Shown: positions 5,598-7,242 of the stretch, one piece after another
Numbering within the stretch: position 1 is the first letter of the stretch
Layout of the letters: each line of letters starts with the position of its first letter
Origin: Pseudomonadota bacterium
Lineage (GTDB): Bacteria; Pseudomonadota; Gammaproteobacteria; Competibacterales; Competibacteraceae
DNA: 7,242 nt
Assembly (NCBI GenBank): GCA_018262135.1
Contig: JAGTSD010000086.1
Coordinates: forward strand, 1-7,242
Reading direction: 5' to 3'
Program-made: the position numbers and the translations under genes
The notes under the pieces: model-generated
The model's database searches: none
What the model was told of the DNA's origin: nothing
The model's input: only the letters and a program-made list of their open reading frames with translations

Positions 5598-6713
5598 ATG
5601 GGACTGTGGGATAAATTGATGGGTGAATTCGTTGACGTCATCCAGTGGACGGATGATTCGAACGACACCCTGGTCTACCGCTTCGAGCGGCAAGGCAACG
5701 AAATCAAGTATGGGGCCAAGCTGACCGTGCGCGAGGGTCAGGTCGCGGTCTTCGTCAACGAGGGCCAGATCGCCGATACGTTCCAGCCGGGTATGTACGA
5801 GCTGAAAACCAACAACCTGCCGATCCTGTCCACCTTGCAGGCGTGGCAGCACGGTTTCGAAAGCCCGTTCAAGGCCGAAGTGTACTTTTTCAGCACCCGC
5901 CGCTTTACCGACCTCAAGTGGGGCACCCAGAACCCGGTGATGCTGCGCGATCCCGAATTCGGACCGATCCGGCTGCGGGCCTTCGGCAGCTACACGATCC
6001 GGGTCAAGGACGCGCCGACCTTCCTGCGCGAAATCGTCGGTACCGACGGCCGCTTCACCACCGACGAAATCACCCACCAGTTGCGCAACATGGTGGTGTC
6101 GCGCTTCGCCAACATCCTCGGTCAGTCGAAGATTCCGGCGCTGGATCTGGCCGGCAACTACGACCAGCTCGGCCAGTTCCTGCAACAACGCATCGCGCCG
6201 GAATTCGAGGCGGTCGGGCTGGAACTGCCCAGTCTGCTGGTGGAAAACATTTCGCTGCCCAGGGAGGTCGAGGCAGCGCTGGACAAGCGCTCCAGCATGG
6301 GCATCGTCGGCAATCTCGACCAGTACACCCAGTTTCAGGCGGCCGAAGCCCTGCGCGATGCCGCGGCCAATCCGGGCGGCGGCTCGGAGGCGCTGAATAT
6401 GGGGCTGGGACTGGCGATGGCCCAGCGGCTGAACGAAACACTGGCGCGTCCGCCGCAACCCTCGCCCGCGTCCCAAACGGCGCCGATGCCCCCTCCCCCG
6501 CTGCCCGGCGCCAAACCCTACTTCGTCGCCCTGAACGGCCAGCAGGCCGGGCCGTTTGCGATGGAGGAGTTGCAGCGCCAGGCGCAAAGCGGCCAGTTGA
6601 ACCGCGCCACGCTGGTATGGGCCCAGGGCATGGCTAACTGGACCCAGGCTGGCGAGGTGGCGGAACTGAACGCGCTGTTCGCCCATCTGCCACCGCCGCT
6701 GCCGGGAGCTTGA
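5598..6713 (+). CDS. SPFH-domain protein with C-terminal GYF_2 domain (YdjI-like)
   Basis: The 371-residue product opens with MGLWDKLMGEFVDVIQW and continues as a YdjI-type SPFH (virion-core-like) domain to about residue 250, including VREGQVAVFVNEGQIADTF (44-62) and LPSLLVENISLPREVEAAL (210-228). SPFH proteins oligomerise at membranes and organise microdomains; YdjI of Bacillus works with PspA-type membrane stress proteins. There is no obvious transmembrane helix, so attachment would be peripheral, possibly through the amphipathic N-terminus. A Gly/Ala-rich linker and proline stretch (260-305) lead to a GYF_2 domain (about 308-360: YFVALNGQQAGPFAMEEL, TLVWAQGMANW). Identical PPPLPGA motifs sit on either side (299-305 and 365-371). 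GGAGGG lies 7 nt before the ATG, and only 1 nt separates it from telA. Family assignment is secure; the working partner is inferred. Confidence 0.88.
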   Translation: MGLWDKLMGEFVDVIQWTDDSNDTLVYRFERQGNEIKYGAKLTVREGQVAVFVNEGQIADTFQPGMYELKTNNLPILSTLQAWQHGFESPFKAEVYFFSTRRFTDLKWGTQNPVMLRDPEFGPIRLRAFGSYTIRVKDAPTFLREIVGTDGRFTTDEITHQLRNMVVSRFANILGQSKIPALDLAGNYDQLGQFLQQRIAPEFEAVGLELPSLLVENISLPREVEAALDKRSSMGIVGNLDQYTQFQAAEALRDAAANPGGGSEALNMGLGLAMAQRLNETLARPPQPSPASQTAPMPPPPLPGAKPYFVALNGQQAGPFAMEELQRQAQSGQLNRATLVWAQGMANWTQAGEVAELNALFAHLPPPLPGA

Positions 6714-6904
6714 TGAGCTTTCAGCCATGAATCGGGTGTTTTTCCCCTCCTTGGCAAGGAGGGGTGGCGCACAGCGCCGGGGTGGTTTGATTCCGGCGGC
6801 TACCTGATTATTTTGTTGAAGACCATAAAGTTCCCTCTTCCTCTGGGAAACAGGGGTTGGAGTTGAAGTCTTTTTTGCAACCGCAACAATGAGAGGAGAT
6901 CACC
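6714..6904. other. Intergenic region with hairpin repeat and candidate promoter
   Basis: The 191-nt gap before the Kbp-like gene holds no convincing gene. Its left half carries a G/C-rich double hairpin (separate entry). Downstream is AT-richer sequence with a weak sigma-70-like pair, TTGATT (6787-6792) and TATTTT (6809-6814), 16 nt apart, each 4 of 6. A short TTCCC/GGGAA inverted repeat (6831-6849) follows. The Kbp-like gene may therefore have its own promoter in addition to read-through. Confidence 0.4.
6742..6788. repeat. Dispersed-type double-hairpin repeat
   Basis: A perfect inverted repeat CCCCTCCTT (6744-6752) / AAGGAGGGG (6756-6764) is followed by a second small hairpin, GGCGC-ACA-GCGCC (6766-6778), and ends in GGGGTGGTTT. 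Short intergenic elements of this layout are scattered in many proteobacterial genomes; I recognise the layout from memory, not from a search. There is no U tract on either strand directly after the stem, so it is not a canonical terminator, though it could protect the 3' end of the SPFH transcript. Confidence 0.6.
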
Positions 6905-7242
6905 ATGGGACTGTTTGATTTCGTCATCAACCAGGGTAAGAAGCTGTTCGGCGCCGGCGACGATCCCGCCGCCAAGATCAAGGAGGAAATCGAGGCCTCC
7001 AATCCGGGCGTCAAAAATCTGGATGTCCAATTCAAGGACGGCCAGGTCCAGCTTTCGGGGGACGCCATTACTCCGGAAGCCATGGAAAAAGCCGTCTTGC
7101 TGGCGGGCAACGTGCAAGGCGTCGCTGGGGTTTCCGCCGATCAGTTGAAAGCCCCGCCGCAGACCGGCAAGGTGGAGTATTACGTGATCCAGTCGGGCGA
7201 TACCCTGTCGTCCATCGCCAAGAAATTCCTGGGCAACGCTTC
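6905..7242 (+). CDS. kbp: Kbp (YgaU)-like BON-LysM protein, 3' end outside window
   Basis: The first 112 codons match Kbp, a small cytoplasmic potassium-binding protein with a BON domain followed by LysM; the E. coli protein has 149 residues, so about three quarters is present. The start MGLFDFVINQGKKLFG parallels the family N-terminus. BON spans residues about 22-80 (VQFKDGQVQLSGDA, then AVLLAGNVQGVAGVSADQ), and LysM begins near 91 with YYVIQSGDTLSSIAKKFLGN before the window ends. There is no signal peptide, as in E. coli. ATG 6905 has GAGGAG 6 nt upstream, an excellent ribosome site. It follows the SPFH gene on the same strand after 191 nt, so membership of the same transcript is possible but not shown. 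In E. coli Kbp responds to osmotic or potassium change, which fits an envelope-stress neighbourhood; that link is inference. Confidence 0.93.
   Translation, partial: MGLFDFVINQGKKLFGAGDDPAAKIKEEIEASNPGVKNLDVQFKDGQVQLSGDAITPEAMEKAVLLAGNVQGVAGVSADQLKAPPQTGKVEYYVIQSGDTLSSIAKKFLGNA

Noticed and set aside
4439..5668. Long open frame (409 codons) antisense to telA
   Set aside because: It mirrors the codon bias of a GC-rich gene on the opposite strand; no domain or signal is recognisable, and telA is a clear family member.
5343..6728. Long open frame (461 codons) antisense to telA and the SPFH gene
   Set aside because: It crosses two well-supported genes on the other strand and shows no recognisable domain; its composition is explained by GC-rich third positions.
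6742..6788. Intrinsic terminator after the SPFH gene
   Set aside because: The stem is followed by a G-rich sequence with no U tract on either strand.

Overview
The window is a GC-rich bacterial chromosomal segment, most likely from a gammaproteobacterium. The evidence is the type II citrate synthase, the fibronectin-type secreted protein, the Kbp (YgaU)-like protein and the G/C-rich hairpin repeats between genes. No rRNA, tRNA, CRISPR array or intact insertion sequence is visible. The lineage assignment is an inference.

Left part (1-1104): the 3' end of gltA (citrate synthase) runs into a strong symmetrical terminator. A small secreted fibronectin type III protein is encoded convergently on the minus strand and shares that terminator. 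Its 5' end lies on two imperfect direct repeats that look like remnants of a mobile-element end. A 9-bp tandem repeat (ACTTGAACG) fills the divergent promoter region to its right.

Middle (1105-2685): one gene encodes a PLP-dependent class V aminotransferase of the SufS/cysteine desulfurase type. It keeps the Schiff-base lysine and a cysteine in the position of the SufS nucleophile. That cysteine sits in an unusual Gly-Cys-Phe-Cys motif resembling molybdenum cofactor sulfurases.

Right part (2686-7242): a co-directional cluster of small lipoprotein, XpaC-like membrane protein, a two-gene nucleotidyltransferase module, TelA (toxic anion resistance family), SPFH-domain protein with a C-terminal GYF_2 domain, and a Kbp-like BON-LysM protein cut by the window end. 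XpaC, TelA and SPFH/GYF proteins are all linked to envelope or toxic-anion stress, so this looks like a membrane-stress operon. The nucleotidyltransferase pair (3816-4404) is clearly more AT-rich and separates xpaC from telA, two genes that are usually neighbours, so it looks like a neat toxin-antitoxin-like insertion into a working operon.

The most interesting points are the stress cluster with its unrecognised small lipoprotein, the AT-rich nucleotidyltransferase insertion, and the SPFH protein whose GYF_2 domain is flanked by two copies of a PPPLPGA proline motif.
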